Shown in pieces: positions 7,214 through 14,185 of a stretch of DNA of 32,546 bases. This DNA is from JACVRW01 sp035705985 (GTDB lineage: Bacteria > Actinomycetota > Thermoleophilia > Solirubrobacterales > Thermoleophilaceae): NCBI GenBank assembly GCA_035705985.1, contig DASSVP010000229.1, positions 1 through 32,546 on the forward strand, in the 5' to 3' direction. The notes under the pieces were generated by a model. The model did no database searches, had not been told where the DNA came from, and saw only the letters and a program-made list of their open reading frames with translations. Both the position numbers and the translations under genes were made by a program. Numbering within the stretch: position 1 is the stretch's first letter; every line of letters starts with the position of its first letter.

Positions 7214-7839
7214 GCGGAGCCCAGAAGGCGTTGTGCGGTGGACACGCCCAGATCGAAGGCCGCGCGCTGGTCCCAGTCCGGATCGGAGAGGACCTGGATG
7301 CCGAAGCCGTCGCCCAGCGAGAAGAGGATCGACGCGACCGCCTCGGGCTCCGCCTGCAGCCGGATCACGCCCTCGCGCTCCTTCGTCCGCAGCCAGCCGG
7401 CGAGCTTCTCTCGCCACTGGCGATAGAGCTCCGCGAGCTCCGCGCGGATCTCCTCCGAGTGCCGCGACGCGCTCAGCATCTCGTAGATCACGGCGGGGCC
7501 GCCCGTGTTGTCCTCGAGGAACTCCTCGAGGCCGGCCACGAGCGCCTGCACGATCTCGTCCGCGCTCTGCGCCCTCGCCAGCCGCTCGTCCATGGTTCGG
7601 ATGCGTGCCTCGCCGTCGTGGCGCACCACCTCCACGAGCAGCCGCTCCTTTGAGCCGAAGTAGTAGTGCAACAGCCCGCGGGAGACGCCGGCCTCGCGCG
7701 CGACGTGGTCGAAGGTCGAGGCCGCTGCGCCGCGCGTGCCGACGCTCGCGCGCATCGCTGCGATGATGCGCTGCGCCTTGTCGCCCTCGAGCCGCCGAGA
7801 GGCGCCCGTGCCGGTCGCTGCCTCCATCCCGGCGCGCAT
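7210..7839 (-). CDS. TetR-family transcriptional regulator
   Basis: 209 aa from the ATG at 7839 (a second ATG at 7827 would remove four residues). The N-terminal helix-turn-helix is clear: AAASTFDHVAREAGVSRGLLHYYFGSKERLLVEVV, with the hallmark HYYFGSKE. The rest is an all-helical ligand-binding and dimer domain with no recognisable ligand signature. It sits immediately upstream of the MMPL exporter on the same strand, the usual arrangement of a local repressor that is released by the exporter's substrate or a related lipid. Palindromes stand before both this gene and the exporter, which suggests autoregulation. Long upstream in-frame extension to 8172 runs through the neighbouring terminator and was dropped. 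Confidence 0.9.
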   Translation of the reverse strand: MRAGMEAATGTGASRRLEGDKAQRIIAAMRASVGTRGAAASTFDHVAREAGVSRGLLHYYFGSKERLLVEVVRHDGEARIRTMDERLARAQSADEIVQALVAGLEEFLEDNTGGPAVIYEMLSASRHSEEIRAELAELYRQWREKLAGWLRTKEREGVIRLQAEPEAVASILFSLGDGFGIQVLSDPDWDQRAAFDLGVSTAQRLLGSA

Positions 7840-7845
7840 CTTAGT

Positions 7846-7859
7846 TGGCTGGCCAGTCA
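7846..7859. promoter_or_regulatory. Candidate autoregulatory TetR operator
   Basis: TGGCTGGCCAGTCA is a 14-bp palindrome with one mismatched pair, 7 bp upstream of the TetR start codon. Sites of this TGACTGnCCAGTCA-like form are typical for TetR-family repressors. Confidence 0.5.
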
Positions 7860-7878
7860 GGCCGCAGCTGCGCAACGA

Positions 7879-7903
7879 AAAGGGCGCCCCGCGGGCGCCC
7901 TTT
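7879..7903 (-). terminator. Intrinsic terminator of the small membrane-protein gene
   Basis: AAAGGGCGCCC, a three-base loop, then GGGCGCCCTTT forms a perfect 11-bp stem. On the minus strand it is followed by a T-rich stretch and lies 24 bp past the stop codon at 7928. It separates the lon-side genes from the TetR gene. Confidence 0.8.
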
Positions 7904-7927
7904 CCAGAAGCTCGCTGCGGACCCGCT

Positions 7928-8398
7928 CTACGCGGTGCCGACGGGCTCGCTCTCGCTCGTGCTGCTCGGCTGTGGAGTGGTGCTGCCTGTGTACTCGAAC
8001 TCCTCCTCAGCGCCGAAGAGCGCGTCGAGCACCTTCTTGCGAAGGCTCTCGCTCGCGGCGAGCGCGACGCCCCCGCCGATGAGTGCCATGAGGAGCAGGC
8101 GGCGCTTGCCGCGCTTCTTCCGCTTCGCCCCACGCAGCGAATCCGCCGCGTCCTTGAACGAGGTTGCGGCATCGCGCAGCTCGCGCTGCACCTTCTTGTC
8201 CTCCGTCACGGCCTTGACCGGGCCCTTGCCGTTGGAAATCCGCGTATAGGCCTTGCGCGCAGAGTCGAACGCATTGCGGAGGTTGTCGCGCAGCTCCTCG
8301 TCCTCGACGAGCCGCTGCACGTATGTGTTCGAGCGGACCGCCTTGCCGGCGGCGTACGCTCCGGCTCCGGCCTTTGCGGCCTTTTTCTTTGCTGCCAT
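7928..8398 (-). CDS. Hypothetical small single-span membrane protein
   Basis: 156 aa, not recognised. The N terminus is Lys/Ala-rich (MAAKKKAAKAGAGAYAAGKAV). A charged helical middle (residues about 28-90) resembles an apolipoprotein-like amphipathic helix. A highly basic patch (RGAKRKKRGKRR) precedes one hydrophobic segment, LLLMALIGGGVALAA, and a Ser/Thr/Pro-rich tail follows. The positive patch before the span predicts the N-terminal part inside the cell. The start is well supported: GAGGAG lies 4 nt before the ATG. A TAGAGT hexamer at 8429-8434, overlapping the lon stop codon, may be its own -10 element; a terminator follows the gene. Confidence 0.75.
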   Translation of the reverse strand: MAAKKKAAKAGAGAYAAGKAVRSNTYVQRLVEDEELRDNLRNAFDSARKAYTRISNGKGPVKAVTEDKKVQRELRDAATSFKDAADSLRGAKRKKRGKRRLLLMALIGGGVALAASESLRKKVLDALFGAEEEFEYTGSTTPQPSSTSESEPVGTA

Positions 8399-8431
8399 TG
8401 CTCTCCTCGATCCGCTTGCTAGGGGCGCACT

Positions 8432-10822
8432 CTACCCGGGTTCGGCGGGCCGCGAACGCCGCGCCCGCTTTTGCAGGGCCGCGTCGAGCACCTCGTCGAC
8501 CGAATCCACGGGCACGAACTTCATGCGCTTCCGGAGGTGCTCGGGGATGTCGTCGATGTCGCGCTCGTTGCGGCGCGGAATGACAAGGCGGTTGATCCCG
8601 GCGCGCTGGGCGGCGAGCGCCTTCTCCTTCAGGCCGCCGATCGGGAGCACCTTGCCGGTGAGCGTGATCTCCCCGGTCATGGCGGTGTCCGAGCGCACCG
8701 GCCGGCAGGTCACCCGCGACGCGATCGCCGTGGCCATCGTGATGCCCGCGCTCGGGCCGTCCTTCGGGATGGCACCGGCCGGGACGTGGAGGTGGATGTC
8801 GTGGTCGGCGAACCAGCTGCCGTTCACGAACTCGCGGTCGCGCACGTACGACAGCGCCGCCGCGGCGGATTCCTTCATCACGTCGCCGAGCTGACCGGTG
8901 ATGTGGAGCTTGCCGGCGCCGGGGTAGGCGATCGCCTCCACGAAGAGGACGTCGCCGCCCACGGGCGTCCACGCCAGCCCGGTGGCCACCCCCGGCTCGC
9001 TGGTGCGGCGCTTCACCTCGCCCTCGAAGCGCGGCCTGCCGAGCAGCTGCGTCACCGTGTCGGGCCTGATCGTGCGCTTCGAGCGGCGCGATCCCTCGGC
9101 GAACTCGCGGGCGACCTTGCGGCAGACCGAGCCGATCTCCCGCTCGAGACTGCGGACGCCGGCCTCGCGCGTGTAGCCGTCGATGATCCGGTCGAGCGCG
9201 GGCTTCGTGATCTCGATCTTCGACTTGCCGAGCCCGTTCCGCTCCATCTGGCGCGGCACGAGGTAGCGCTTCGCGATCTCGCGCTTCTCCTCGTGCGTGT
9301 AGCCGGACAGCTCGATCGTCTCCATCCGATCGCGCAGGGCCGGCGGGATCGTGTCGAGCTGGTTCGCCGTGCAGATGAAGAAGACGTGCGAGAGGTCGAC
9401 CGGGACGTCGAGGTAGTGGTCGCGGAAGCTCGAGTTCTGCTCGGGGTCGAGCACCTCGAGCATCGCGCTGGCCGGGTCGCCGCGGAAGTCCGCCCCCATC
9501 TTGTCGACCTCGTCGATCATGAGGACCGGGTTGTTCGACCCGGCATCGCGGAGGGCGCGGACGATCGTGCCGGGCATCGCGCCGATGTAGGTTCGCCGGT
9601 GGCCGCGGATCTCGGACTCGTCGCGCACGCCGCCCACCGAGATGCGCTCGAAGCTCCGCTCCATCGCCGAGGCGATCGAGCGGCCGAGCGAGGTCTTGCC
9701 CCCGCCGGGCGGGCCCACGAACAACACGATCGAGCTACGCGCCTCCGGGTTCAGCTTCCGCACGGCGAGGAACTCGAGGATGCGGTCCTTCACACGCTCG
9801 ATGTCGTAGTGGTCCTCGTCGAGCACCTTGCGTGCGTGCTCCAGCTCGAGGTTGTCCTCGGTGGACTTGGACCAGGGGAGCGAGGCGATCCACTCCAGGT
9901 AGCCGCGGATCACACCGTGCTCGGCGGACTGCGGCGGCAGGCGCTCGAAGCGCGAGAGCTCGCGCTCGGCGACCGTCCAGACGTGCTCCGGCAGCTTCGC
10001 CTCCTCGAGCTGCTGCCGAAGCTCCTGCGCCTCCGCCTCCTGCTCGTCGACCTCGCCCAGCTCCTCCTGGATCGCCCGCAGCTGCTGGCGCAGGAAGTAC
10101 TCGCGCTGGCCCTTCTCCATCTCGGAGTGCACCTGCGTCTGGATGCGGCTGCCGATCTCCACCAGCTCGAGCTCGCGCGCGAGGATCTCGGACAGCCGGC
10201 GCAGGCGCTTCGTGACGTTCCGCTCCTCGAGCAGCTCCTGCTTCTCCTCGGTCTTCACCCGCAGCGCCCCGGCGATGACGTGCGCGAGCTCCGCGGGGTC
10301 GTCGATGTTCACGACCGCCATCTGGAGCTCCTCCGGGAGGTACGGCAGCTCCTCGATGATGCGCGAGAAGGTCGATTGCACATTCCGCTTGAGCCCCTCG
10401 AGCTCGGACGACGGCACCAACTCGTCCGGCGCCTCGGTGATCCGTGCCACGAGGTACGGCTCCGTCGTCACGAGCTCGCCGAGCTCGACCCGCTGGCCGC
10501 ACTGGACGAGGATCCGCACCGAGCCGTCCGGCACCTTCATCATCCGCGCGACCACACCGATCACGCCGACCCGGTAGAGCTGGTCGGGCGTGGGCTCCTC
10601 GGCCTCGGGGTCCTTGGAGGCGGCCATGACCAGCATCCGGTTGCCGCCGAGGACGTCGTCCACGAGCTTGATCGAGCGCTCCTGGCCGATCGCCAGAGGC
10701 AGCATCGTCTCGGGGAACGCCACGCTGTCGCGCAGCGGGAGCACGGGAAGCGCCTCGGGAAGCCGCGACTGCACGGCCACCTCGACCGGGTCGCCGTTCA
10801 CGGCTGGCACGTGGATCGTCAT
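8432..10822 (-). CDS. lon: ATP-dependent protease Lon (LonA)
   Basis: 796 aa, normal for bacterial LonA, which unfolds and degrades damaged and regulatory proteins. Order: N-terminal substrate domain (LPVLPLRDSVAFPETMLPL), coiled-coil region, AAA+ module with Walker A GPPGGGKTS, Walker B VLMIDEVDKM and sensor/arginine region PPALRDRME, then the protease domain. The catalytic dyad is Ser691 in PKDGPSAGITM and Lys734 in GGLKEK, the same 43-residue spacing as in E. coli. Walker A has Gly where most Lon proteins have Val. The ATG at 10822 overlaps the hsp20 stop by 4 bp (ATGA), so Lon and the small heat-shock protein are made from one message. The end is followed directly by the next gene's promoter. 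Confidence 0.97.
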   Translation of the reverse strand: MTIHVPAVNGDPVEVAVQSRLPEALPVLPLRDSVAFPETMLPLAIGQERSIKLVDDVLGGNRMLVMAASKDPEAEEPTPDQLYRVGVIGVVARMMKVPDGSVRILVQCGQRVELGELVTTEPYLVARITEAPDELVPSSELEGLKRNVQSTFSRIIEELPYLPEELQMAVVNIDDPAELAHVIAGALRVKTEEKQELLEERNVTKRLRRLSEILARELELVEIGSRIQTQVHSEMEKGQREYFLRQQLRAIQEELGEVDEQEAEAQELRQQLEEAKLPEHVWTVAERELSRFERLPPQSAEHGVIRGYLEWIASLPWSKSTEDNLELEHARKVLDEDHYDIERVKDRILEFLAVRKLNPEARSSIVLFVGPPGGGKTSLGRSIASAMERSFERISVGGVRDESEIRGHRRTYIGAMPGTIVRALRDAGSNNPVLMIDEVDKMGADFRGDPASAMLEVLDPEQNSSFRDHYLDVPVDLSHVFFICTANQLDTIPPALRDRMETIELSGYTHEEKREIAKRYLVPRQMERNGLGKSKIEITKPALDRIIDGYTREAGVRSLEREIGSVCRKVAREFAEGSRRSKRTIRPDTVTQLLGRPRFEGEVKRRTSEPGVATGLAWTPVGGDVLFVEAIAYPGAGKLHITGQLGDVMKESAAAALSYVRDREFVNGSWFADHDIHLHVPAGAIPKDGPSAGITMATAIASRVTCRPVRSDTAMTGEITLTGKVLPIGGLKEKALAAQRAGINRLVIPRRNERDIDDIPEHLRKRMKFVPVDSVDEVLDAALQKRARRSRPAEPG

Positions 10823-11259
10823 GTGTCCGCGATCGGCACGCGGCGCACCGACTCGTCGGGCCTCGCGAGCGGGATCTCGACCCCGAGAACGCCGTCCACG
10901 TACGACGCCGTGGCCTGATCCGCCACCACATCGGCCCCCAGCTCCACGACGCGGCGGAACGGGCCGTGCTCGATCTCGATCTGCTGGTAGAGCCGCCCGG
11001 TGGCCTCGCCCGGGCGCCGCTCGCCCGCAATCACGAGCTGCCGGCCGCGGATCTCGAGCGCGACGTCGGCCGGCTCAACGGCCGCGAGGTCCACCTTCAC
11101 GACGGCGCGCGGCGGGTTGTCCACGTAGAAGACGTCCACGCGGGGCGAGAAGCCGCGCCCGCGGAGACCGCGGCGGCCCTCGAAGACGTCGCCGAACAGC
11201 TCGTCCATCTCGCGCCGCATGCGCTCGAAGTTCGCGAACAGGTCGCGCTGTGAGGTCAC
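10819..11259 (-). CDS. Small heat-shock protein, Hsp20/alpha-crystallin family
   Basis: 146 aa from GTG at 11259. A short N-terminal arm (DLFANFERMRREMDELFGDVF) precedes the alpha-crystallin domain: SPRVDVFYVDNPPRAVVKVDLAAVEPADVALEIRGRQLVIAGER, then GPFRRVVELGADV and DGVLGVEIPL, matching the usual A-x-x-x-G-V-L motif. The C terminus ends VRRVPIADT, containing a V-x-I-like anchor. These proteins hold unfolding clients in solution. It is translationally coupled to lon downstream (4-bp ATGA overlap), linking holding and degradation. TATTCT ends 7 nt before the GTG. I looked for CIRCE or HspR (HAIR) sites in the 32-bp gap and saw none. Confidence 0.93.
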   Translation of the reverse strand: MTSQRDLFANFERMRREMDELFGDVFEGRRGLRGRGFSPRVDVFYVDNPPRAVVKVDLAAVEPADVALEIRGRQLVIAGERRPGEATGRLYQQIEIEHGPFRRVVELGADVVADQATASYVDGVLGVEIPLARPDESVRRVPIADT

Positions 11260-11266
11260 CGCATCG

Positions 11267-11272
11267 AGAATA
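11267..11272 (-). promoter_or_regulatory. -10-like hexamer of hsp20-lon, probably leaderless
   Basis: TATTCT is followed by 7 nt (CGATGCG) and the GTG at 11259, with no Shine-Dalgarno sequence. The whole gap to the upstream gene is 32 bp. Confidence 0.5.
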
Positions 11273-11291
11273 GACCGATCGAAGGAGCGGC

Positions 11292-12086
11292 CTAGACGTC
11301 GAAGGTCGCGCCCTCGCGCGCCACCTCCACGGGCCCGCCGAAGGCCTCGGCGGCCTCGTCGCGAGCCCAGTCGGCGTCGAGCTCGTCGGAGATGTGCACG
11401 AGCAGCAGCCGCTTGGCCGCCGCGCCCTTGGCGTGGCCGCCGGCCTCCTCGGGCGTGAGGTGGCCGCGCATGCCGGTGCGCTCGGGGCGCGGCAGCGTGG
11501 CCTCGACGAGCATCAGGTCGGCGTCGCGCGCGAAGTCGGCCAGCGCGTCGGTCGGGCTGCAGTCCGCGCCGTAGACGATCCGGCCCGAGCCGTTCGTGGA
11601 GCTGATGCGCATGGCGAAGGTCTCGGTGAAGTGCGGCACCGGCTGGAAGCTGATCCGGATCGGCCCGATCTCGATCTCCTCGGCCGGGTCGTACTCGCGG
11701 AGCTCGAAGGCCTTCTCGATCAGGTCCTCGTTCCCCCAGGCGCCGACCACGCGGCGGAACAGGTCGCGCGTGCCGGGAGGCGCGTGGAGCATCGGGCGCG
11801 CGGGCCAGTCGGTGCCGGGCCAGCGGTCGACCGGCACGGGCTGCTGGCGCGGCGCGTAGGTGAGCGCGTACGCGTACGGCACGAGGTCGAGGAAGTGGTC
11901 CGCGTGCAGGTGCGAGAGCACGACGGCGTCCACGTCCACGTAGTCGATGCGCTCCCGCAGCTTCGAGAAGACGCCGTTCCCGCAGTCCACGAGAACCGCG
12001 GTGTCGCCCTCCTCGATCAAGTAGCCGGAACACGCGCCGCCGGCGTCCTGCCAGGACGGCGACTTGCCGAGCACCGTGAGCCGCAT
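11292..12086 (-). CDS. Metallo-beta-lactamase-fold hydrolase (RNase Z/phosphodiesterase-like)
   Basis: 264 aa. The metal motif is intact: SHLHADHFLDL, with H59, H61, D63 and H64. Further ligands are likely the His of PVPHFTETF, the Asp in VYGADCSPTD and the His in LLLVHISDE. The layout (MRLTVLGKSPSW, C-x-GYLIEEGDTAVLVDCGNG) is that of the RNase Z/ElaC-like branch of MBL hydrolases, which includes tRNA 3' processing enzymes and cyclic-nucleotide phosphodiesterases. The exosite arm of true RNase Z is not evident, so I do not assign tRNA processing. TAGAGT ends 6 nt before the ATG, but its TAG is also the stop of the gene upstream. Confidence 0.85.
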   Translation of the reverse strand: MRLTVLGKSPSWQDAGGACSGYLIEEGDTAVLVDCGNGVFSKLRERIDYVDVDAVVLSHLHADHFLDLVPYAYALTYAPRQQPVPVDRWPGTDWPARPMLHAPPGTRDLFRRVVGAWGNEDLIEKAFELREYDPAEEIEIGPIRISFQPVPHFTETFAMRISSTNGSGRIVYGADCSPTDALADFARDADLMLVEATLPRPERTGMRGHLTPEEAGGHAKGAAAKRLLLVHISDELDADWARDEAAEAFGGPVEVAREGATFDV

Positions 12087-12095
12087 GATCGGACT

Positions 12096-12290
12096 CTAGG
12101 CGTTCGGCTGCGGAAACGCATAGGCAGCCGTCGTGCGCTCGGTGCGAAACACGAACGCGAGCTGCCGCTCGGGGGCCAGGCCTCGCTCGGCCTGGCGGAA
12201 GGTGGTGCACGGCTTGCCGAGGTTGAGCGCGCACAGCATGTTCTGGTGGAAGTAGCAGTCTTCGCAGCGGGCTGGCTTCGACTTCGGCAT
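12096..12290 (-). CDS. Four-cysteine miniprotein, probably zinc-binding
   Basis: 64 aa from ATG 12290 (an ATG at 12299 would add MAP). The sequence has C9-x2-C12, H15, C20 and C28 in its first half (RCEDCYFHQNMLCALNLGKPC), a likely metal site, followed by a phenylalanine and arginine-rich tail ending FRTERTTAAYAFPQPNA. I do not recognise the family. It lies 9 bp upstream of the MBL-fold gene on the same strand and probably shares its transcript. An upstream in-frame extension to 12482 runs into the divergent SDR gene and its leader and was rejected. Regular codon use and position in the operon support it as a gene. Confidence 0.65.
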   Translation of the reverse strand: MPKSKPARCEDCYFHQNMLCALNLGKPCTTFRQAERGLAPERQLAFVFRTERTTAAYAFPQPNA

Positions 12291-12318
12291 TGGAGCCATC
12301 CAATAACGACTCCCCCGG

Positions 12319-12399
12319 ATTCGCCACTCCCCGTTTTCCGGACTTTGCAGGGTCGCTTGGGGAAGCCCCGCTAGCTCCGCATTTTTCGGGGGGGCGAAT
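12319..12399. repeat. Long-range inverted repeat in the divergent intergenic region
   Basis: ATTCGCC (12319-12325) and CCCCG (12329-12333) are mirrored by CGGGG (12387-12391) and GGCGAAT (12393-12399). Between them lies a small GGGG-AAG-CCCC hairpin. A transcript through this area could fold into a two-part stem closing an inner hairpin, or the arms could be paired protein sites. This fills most of the 127-bp gap before the SDR gene; TACTGT at 12410-12415 could be that gene's -10 element. Confidence 0.3.
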
Positions 12400-12426
12400 T
12401 TCGGGGAAGTACTGTCCTCCTCGCCC

Positions 12427-13341
12427 ATGGAGCTCGTCACCGGGGGAACCGGATACGTCGGCAGCCGCCTGCTGCACCGCATCGCCGCGGAGGGCCGGCC
12501 CGTGCGCGCGCTCGCGCGCAGGCCGGAGGGGCTGGCCGGCGACGTGCCCGCTGTCCGCGGTGATCTCCTGAGCGGCGAGGGGCTCGTGGAGGCACTGGAT
12601 GGATGCTCCTCGGCTTATTACCTCGTCCATTCGATGGAGGCCGCGGCGGGTAACGGCGACTTCGCCGGCCGCGACCGCCGGATGGCCGAGACCTTCGCCG
12701 ATGCGGCCGCGAAGGCCGGCGTCGAGCGCATCGTGTACCTGGGTGGAATCGTCCCCACCCGCCGACCGCTCTCCCCCCACCTCGAATCGAGGCTCGAGGT
12801 CGAGGAGATCCTTCTCTCCGCCGTCCCTCGCTCGACCGCCCTGCGCGCCTCGATCGTGATCGGCTCCGGGTCGTCCTCGTTTCGCATTCTCGTGCGCCTC
12901 GTGGAGCGGCTTCGTGTGCTTCCGATGCCGCGCTGGCGAAGCAATCGCACACAGCCGATCGACGAGCGGGACGTGATCGAGTTCCTCGCGCGGACGCCCC
13001 AGGTGCCGGAGGCGGCCGGGCGCTCACTCGACGTGGTCGGCCCCGACGTGATGACCTACGGCGCCATGATCGAGCGGATCGCCGAGGCGATGGGCGTCGG
13101 GCGCATGCCCCTGACGCTGAACGTGTCGCTCACGCCGCCGGCCAGCGCCGTGGTCGCCGCCGTGACCGGCCAGCCGGTCGAGCTCGTCCGCCCGCTGATG
13201 GAGAGCCTGGAGAGCGACCTGCTGCCGCGCGACCCCGATGAGGCGCCGGCGCTGTACGGGCTCCGGCCCCACCGCTTCGACCGCGCGGTGGACCACGCCC
13301 TGGCCGAGTGGGAGTCGACGGAGCGGCTGGGCGCCCGGTGA
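12427..13341 (+). CDS. NAD(P)-binding atypical SDR (YbjT/NmrA-like)
   Basis: 304 aa. The Rossmann motif TGGTGYVGSRLL opens the protein, and AYYLVHSM, RIVYLGGIVP and the absence of an active YxxxK place it among atypical short-chain dehydrogenases. The closest recalled family is YbjT-like, in which this Rossmann domain is usually fused to a C-terminal SRPBCC (DUF2867) domain. Here the next gene, overlapping by 4 bp (GTGA), encodes a separate SRPBCC protein, so the two may act as one complex. The ligand could be a lipid or quinone-like molecule, but nothing in the sequence fixes it. No Shine-Dalgarno sequence precedes the ATG. Confidence 0.85.
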   Translation: MELVTGGTGYVGSRLLHRIAAEGRPVRALARRPEGLAGDVPAVRGDLLSGEGLVEALDGCSSAYYLVHSMEAAAGNGDFAGRDRRMAETFADAAAKAGVERIVYLGGIVPTRRPLSPHLESRLEVEEILLSAVPRSTALRASIVIGSGSSSFRILVRLVERLRVLPMPRWRSNRTQPIDERDVIEFLARTPQVPEAAGRSLDVVGPDVMTYGAMIERIAEAMGVGRMPLTLNVSLTPPASAVVAAVTGQPVELVRPLMESLESDLLPRDPDEAPALYGLRPHRFDRAVDHALAEWESTERLGAR

Positions 13342-13778
13342 AGGTCGAGCGGAACATCCGGATCGACGCGCCGCCGCAGCGCGTCTACGACGTGGTGATG
13401 GACCCGGGCCGGCTCGAGGACTGGGTGACGATCCACCATCACCTCGAGGACGCCCCCAACGGCCGGCTCAAGAAGGGCTCGAAGCTCACCCAGTGCCTCA
13501 AGCTCGCAGGACGGAAGTTCAAGGTCCGCTGGACGGTGGTGGAGAACGACCCCTGCAAGCGGGTCGTGTGGGAGGGCAAGGGCCCGGTGGGCTCGCACGC
13601 GCGTGTGGCGTACGAGTTCGGGGACTCCTCCGGCGGCAACTGCACCGACTTCCACTACACGAACGAGTACGACCTGCCGGGCGGCCCGCTGGGACGGATC
13701 GCCGGGCGCGGGGTGGCACGTGTCACCCAAAAAGAATTGGAAGACACGTTGCAGCAACTTAAGGTCATTACCGAGTAA
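13338..13778 (+). CDS. SRPBCC-family protein
   Basis: 146 aa from GTG 13338, which overlaps the SDR stop by 4 bp. The START/Bet v1-like pattern is visible: VERNIRIDAPPQRVYDVVMDPGRLEDWV at the N terminus, a beta-sheet core (KFKVRWTVVENDPCKRVVWEGKGP), and a C-terminal helix ending RVTQKELEDTLQQLKVITE. Such proteins bind a hydrophobic ligand in a deep cavity and often serve polyketide or lipid pathways or act as toxin-like RatA relatives. Coupling to the SDR gene suggests the two handle the same ligand. Its stop codon lies inside the operator-like repeat of the next gene. Confidence 0.82.
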   Translation: MKVERNIRIDAPPQRVYDVVMDPGRLEDWVTIHHHLEDAPNGRLKKGSKLTQCLKLAGRKFKVRWTVVENDPCKRVVWEGKGPVGSHARVAYEFGDSSGGNCTDFHYTNEYDLPGGPLGRIAGRGVARVTQKELEDTLQQLKVITE

Positions 13779-13800
13779 CCGTTATCGTTACCGGTTAATG
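13766..13800 (+). promoter_or_regulatory. Operator-like inverted repeat over the start of the AT-hook regulator
   Basis: Two 14-bp arms, CATTACCGAGTAAC and GTTACCGGTTAATG, flank a 7-base centre and match at 10 of 14 paired positions. The centre and right arm hold TATCGT (13783-13788), 9 nt before the ATG at 13798, which is itself in the right arm. The region is much more AT-rich than its surroundings. This suggests the encoded DNA-binding protein controls its own promoter. Confidence 0.45.
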
Positions 13801-14148
13801 GCTGATTTTCTTGCAGAGAAGCGGCGGGAGATCGAGGCGCGGATGAAGGAGCTGCGCCCGTCTGTCGACGAGTACCAGCGGCTGGAGCAGGCCGCGGCCG
13901 CGCTGGCCGGCGTCGGCGGCCGGTCGACCCAGGCTCCATCGCGCCGCCGTGGGCGCCGTGGACGTCCCCGGGGCAGCGGCACACGGGCGAAGCAGGCGCT
14001 GGAGCTCGTGCGCGCCCGTCCGGGCATCACGATCCGGGAGCTGTCGGAGGCGATGGGGATTCACGCGAACTACCTGTATCGCGTCATGCCCACCCTCGAA
14101 TCGGAGGGTCAGGTGGTGAAGCGCGACAAGGGCTGGCATCCCGCTTAG
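13798..14148 (+). CDS. Small AT-hook and winged-helix DNA-binding protein
   Basis: 116 aa. The first 45 residues are a charged helix (AEKRREIEARMKELRPSVDEYQRLEQAAAAL), probably a dimerising coiled coil. Next is a basic stretch, SRRRGRRGRPRGSG, whose central RGRP is the core of an AT-hook, a minor-groove-binding motif. The C-terminal half is a winged-helix/MarR-like fold: RAKQALELVRARPGITIRELSEAMGIHANYLYRVMPTLESEGQVVKRDKGWHP. I do not know a characterised member. The design suits a nucleoid-associated or local regulator choosing AT-rich DNA in a GC-rich genome. It has its own promoter-like region and an intrinsic terminator. Confidence 0.8.
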   Translation: MADFLAEKRREIEARMKELRPSVDEYQRLEQAAAALAGVGGRSTQAPSRRRGRRGRPRGSGTRAKQALELVRARPGITIRELSEAMGIHANYLYRVMPTLESEGQVVKRDKGWHPA

Positions 14149-14185
14149 CGCCGCAGCACAAGCTTGGCTTGCGGGGCGGCGTTTT
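14149..14185 (+). terminator. Intrinsic terminator after the AT-hook regulator
   Basis: CGCCGC at 14149-14154 pairs with GCGGCG at 14176-14181, directly followed by TTTT. It begins right after the stop codon and its T-run touches the stop of the convergent mdh gene. Confidence 0.6.

Noticed and set aside
8471..10918. 815-codon open frame on the plus strand over lon
   Set aside because: It is antisense to an unmistakable Lon protease, rich in Arg, His and Leu, with no recognisable domain. Long antisense frames are common in GC-rich DNA.
12354..12368. Terminator at the GGGG-AAG-CCCC hairpin
   Set aside because: Stem is only 4 bp and the nearest T-run is 14 nt away.
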